Part shown: positions 36,015 through 39,425 of the stretch, in pieces
Layout of the letters: each line of letters begins with the position of its first letter
Numbering within the stretch: the first letter of the stretch is position 1
Source of the DNA: Gammaproteobacteria bacterium
Lineage (GTDB): Bacteria; Pseudomonadota; Gammaproteobacteria; Chromatiales; Chromatiaceae
Assembly: GCA_019136395.1 (NCBI GenBank)
Contig: JAGVUH010000234.1
Location: forward strand, 1-39,425
Direction of reading: 5' to 3'
Length of the DNA: 39,425 nt
Program-made: the position numbers and the translations under genes
The notes under the pieces: model-generated
The model's input: the letters and a program-made list of their open reading frames with translations, nothing else
Databases searched by the model: none
Told to the model about the DNA's origin: nothing

Positions 36015-36050
36015 GTTGCGGGGTCCTCTGTTAGCAGTTGGGCCGTGGCT

Positions 36051-36092
36051 ATTGCAGAGGAAGCCCCCTTCTTAAACCTTGACCAAGGTCAA
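36051..36092 (-). promoter_or_regulatory. FNR/DNR-type promoter of norCB
   Basis: The palindrome TTGACCAAGGTCAA (36079-36092) is nearly perfect. The minus-strand hexamer TGCAAT (36051-36056, four of six to TATAAT) is centred exactly 32 bp downstream. Predicted start is near 36044, giving a 30-nt leader. The box lies one base beyond the stop codon of the upstream gene. Confidence 0.72.
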
Positions 36093-36093
36093 G

Positions 36094-36411
36094 TCACTTT
36101 TCGCCCCCAGCCAGCGGTGCCTGGTTGATGGCGGACAAGGGATGATTGATCTCGAACAGCTTGCCATTGACCTGGGTGATGCCGAAGCCCAGTAACCGCG
36201 TCCGATGCTTGGCCAGATAGGCCGCGGCGCTGGCCTGGTCGGTGAACAGATAGATGCCTCCCGCCTCGGCGGTGGCGGGATTCTCGGTCCAGATCTTCCA
36301 GATCAGGCCCGGCTCCTGGGCGATGGAGGTGGCGAGGTCCTGAAGGGCGGCGCTCATCTCGGCGCCCCAGGGACCCTGGAAGGGAAAGTCGATTTGCAGG
36401 ATGACGGCCAT
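36094..36411 (-). CDS. YdhR-type mono-oxygenase family protein
   Basis: 105 residues with the full YdhR pattern: LLQ-like start ILQIDFPFQGPWGAEM, EPGLIWKIWTENPATAEAGG, IYLFTDQASAAAYLAKH, LGFGITQVNGKLFEIN. The fold is a dimeric ferredoxin-like alpha/beta barrel related to heme-degrading and quinone-type monooxygenases; no cofactor or substrate is established. It lies between nnrS and norC in the same direction. Confidence 0.87.
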   Translation of the reverse strand: MAVILQIDFPFQGPWGAEMSAALQDLATSIAQEPGLIWKIWTENPATAEAGGIYLFTDQASAAAYLAKHRTRLLGFGITQVNGKLFEINHPLSAINQAPLAGGEK

Positions 36412-36463
36412 GGTGACCTCTGGGATAGCGGCTGGGAAAGGGCGAAGGATAAATGATCAGCAT

Positions 36464-36485
36464 CCGCCAAGAAGCATCTTGGCGG
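36464..36485 (-). terminator. Strong hairpin between nnrS and the ydhR-like gene
   Basis: CCGCCAAGA (36464-36472) pairs perfectly with TCTTGGCGG (36477-36485) across a 4-nt loop. On the minus strand it lies about 140 nt after nnrS and 50 nt before the ydhR-like start, and only scattered Ts follow. It may be a terminator or attenuator of nnrS transcripts. Confidence 0.45.
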
Positions 36486-36622
36486 GTAAGTTGCCTTAAG
36501 AAATGCTCATCATCAGGGGCATGGCGCGCCCCCTCATGGCGGTAGGCGCGAAACGCGCCAAGGAAACCTTGCATCTGAGGGGCTGTGATTGTGTTGGAGG
36601 CGGCCTTGGCCCCCAAAGATCC

Positions 36623-37834
36623 TTAGCCCGGCCGGCCATCCACCCGCGGTTGGATGAGCATGGGGCCATAAATACCGAGGAAGAGGGCGAAGGCCAGGAC
36701 CCAGAGCCCGCCCGAGATCCCCAGCCACAGGTGGTAATGCCCGGGCCACAGCAGTGGGAGGAAGACCCGTGTCAGGGCGGCCAGGTTGATGATCACGAAG
36801 GCCAGGCTGGTGGCGGGGGAGGCGCGCATGTCGCGACCCGTATGCCCCAGGGTCACCCGCGCCACCATACCGAGGGTAAAGACCCCGATGCCACCTGTAG
36901 TCAGGGCGTGCAGGGCGGGGAAAGGGGGGAGCAGCCCCAGCGCCGCCAGGCCATCCAGGGCCAAACCCAGGATCAACCAAAGATAGCCGGCGTAAAGCAC
37001 GGCGAGCATGGGATTTTGCCAGGCCCGGGAGTCATGCCATCCCGCCAGGCGGACGGCCTGAATCGCCGCCAGGACGAGAAGCAGCACCCCGCCCACCGGG
37101 CTGGCGGGCCAGGCCAGATTGATGAGGGCGATGGCCGGCGCCAGGATGAAGGTCCCGGTCTCCACCCAGGGTCGGGTAAGGGGCTTGCAGCCGGGGATGG
37201 CGCTCTGGGTGAAGAAGGGCATGATGCGCCCGGCCACCAACCAGAGGGTCAGCAGGGTCAGATCGAGCATCAGCCGGGAACCGCGAGTGGCGGTCGCCGC
37301 CGTCAGGCCCAGGGCCTGGGCGTGGACCAGCAGGTTGGCCAGGGTCATGGCGGCCAGCAGGGCGAGAAAGGCACGATTGACCTTGTTCTTACCCTGCCAG
37401 AGGGGCGGGATCAGGGCCCAGGCCAGGGCGGGGAAGAAGGCCAGGTCGAGGAAAGCCAGGAGCGCGTGGGGCAGGGACAGTAAGGGTCCCAGTCGAGCCG
37501 CCAGCCAGAGCAGAACCAGTGCCCCCAGCCGGAGGCCGGTGGGGGTGTCGATACCGGTCCAGTTGCGCGCCGCCGTGAGCAGGAAGCCGGCGATCACCGC
37601 GCCGACGTAACCGAAGAGCATCTCGTGGGCATGCCAGGCGGTGCCCCCCAGGTAGCCGTCCCCGGGCAGCAGGCCCCAGAGACGGACCAGCCAGACCAGC
37701 ATGGCCAGCAGGGCCAGGGCGCCGGCGCCGAGGAAGAAGGGGCGAAATCCCAGTGCCAGGAGGGGATAGGACCCGAGGCGGGCCAGGGGTGATACGGTTG
37801 CCAAATGTCTATCTCCATTGAAAAAGCCAGTCAT
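36623..37834 (-). CDS. nnrS: NnrS family heme- and copper-binding membrane protein
   Basis: About 403 residues from the ATG at 37834; upstream in-frame codons to 37981 cross the FNR box and are unlikely to be coding. Twelve hydrophobic segments. Family signatures: [19 protein letters not shown] near the start, [54 protein letters not shown] split over two helices. NnrS is found in many denitrifiers, is controlled by NO-responsive regulators and protects against NO-derived stress such as loss of iron pools. It is preceded by an FNR-type box and is divergent from dnaE. Confidence 0.93.
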   Translation of the reverse strand: MTGFFNGDRHLATVSPLARLGSYPLLALGFRPFFLGAGALALLAMLVWLVRLWGLLPGDGYLGGTAWHAHEMLFGYVGAVIAGFLLTAARNWTGIDTPTGLRLGALVLLWLAARLGPLLSLPHALLAFLDLAFFPALAWALIPPLWQGKNKVNRAFLALLAAMTLANLLVHAQALGLTAATATRGSRLMLDLTLLTLWLVAGRIMPFFTQSAIPGCKPLTRPWVETGTFILAPAIALINLAWPASPVGGVLLLVLAAIQAVRLAGWHDSRAWQNPMLAVLYAGYLWLILGLALDGLAALGLLPPFPALHALTTGGIGVFTLGMVARVTLGHTGRDMRASPATSLAFVIINLAALTRVFLPLLWPGHYHLWLGISGGLWVLAFALFLGIYGPMLIQPRVDGRPG

Positions 37835-37840
37835 GCTGGC

Positions 37841-37881
37841 AGCATATTGCCCTGCCGGTGAAGGGCCTTGATGCATGTCAA
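37841..37881 (-). promoter_or_regulatory. FNR/DNR-type promoter of nnrS
   Basis: The palindrome TTGATGCATGTCAA (37868-37881) with the minus-strand hexamer TATGCT (37841-37846) centred 31 bp downstream. The predicted transcript start (about 37833) falls on the ATG at 37834, so the mRNA may be leaderless or the true start may be different. No -10 at matching distance is seen toward dnaE. Confidence 0.65.
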
Positions 37882-38007
37882 ATTGCTCCGTACCAACGGG
37901 TTGGAAGCAGATTGACACAGATGGGGATCGGGGAAAGCCCAACATCGTCTGGCGATGTCGATAAAATGGGACCATCTCCACACAGCCCTCATGAGCCCCG
38001 TCCCCGC

Positions 38008-39425
<1,418 letters not shown>

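Noticed and set aside
36503..37483. 326-codon open frame on the plus strand over nnrS
   Set aside because: It reads glycine/glutamine-rich nonsense antisense to the membrane helices of NnrS.

Overview
The window is high-GC bacterial DNA (roughly two-thirds G+C by eye) that holds most of the genes for reducing nitrite to nitrous oxide, ending in the 5' half of dnaE. Protein styles (cytochrome cd1 NirS with a NirC-F-G-H-DL-J set, cNor with NorEFQD, NnrS, MASE1/MASE3 diguanylate cyclases, bacteriohemerythrin) suggest a proteobacterium, most likely a gammaproteobacterium of the Chromatiales/Competibacter sort. That placement is inference; no 16S or tRNA gene is present.

Layout. (1) 1-786, minus: truncated HlyD-type membrane fusion protein. 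(2) 952-13514, minus: norD, then a three-gene signalling block (REC-PAS-GGDEF, a frameshifted hybrid kinase, MASE1-CHASE-GGDEF), then norQ, norF and norE, so norQ and norD are split by about 8.7 kb of signalling genes. (3) 13707-16613, minus: a second, intact hybrid kinase. (4) 16909-23521, plus: nirC-like cytochrome, nirF, nirG-like, nirH-like, a nirDL fusion, nirJ and a small membrane protein (heme d1 synthesis). (5) 23598-24759: IS3-family transposase remnant and a DUF1778/GNAT toxin-antitoxin pair. (6) 24812-27545, minus: MOSC protein, a second norF/norE-like pair and a DUF2189-like membrane protein. (7) 27896-31387, plus: nirS and nirN. (8) 31709-33709, plus: MASE3-GGDEF-hemerythrin. (9) 34088-37834, minus: norB, norC, a YdhR-type protein and nnrS. 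(10) 38008-end, plus: dnaE.

Control. Eight FNR/DNR/NnrR-type palindromes (TTGAY-N4-RTCAA or one base off) occur, and seven lie upstream of a gene with a TANNNT or similar -10 hexamer 31-32 bp from the palindrome centre, the geometry of class II FNR-family activation. They serve the HlyD gene, norD, norE, nirC-F, nirS (two boxes 33 bp apart), norC and nnrS. Three of these promoters are visibly copies of each other. No gene for the regulator itself is in the window.

Integration. NirS makes NO from nitrite in the periplasm; NirC/F/G/H/DL/J/N make its heme d1; NorCB removes NO, with NorQ/NorD for maturation and NorE/F as accessory membrane proteins; NnrS is linked to NO tolerance. Three diguanylate cyclases and two hybrid kinases are interleaved with these genes, suggesting a link between nitrogen-oxide respiration and c-di-GMP. 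The region is also rich in small repeats: palindromic G-rich elements (one inside norD), a 36-bp tandem array, a 63-bp tandem repeat, a MITE-like element and low-complexity insertions in several Nir proteins. Genes expected but absent here: nirE, a cytochrome donor nirM, nosZ, nar/nap and the Dnr/Nnr regulator.
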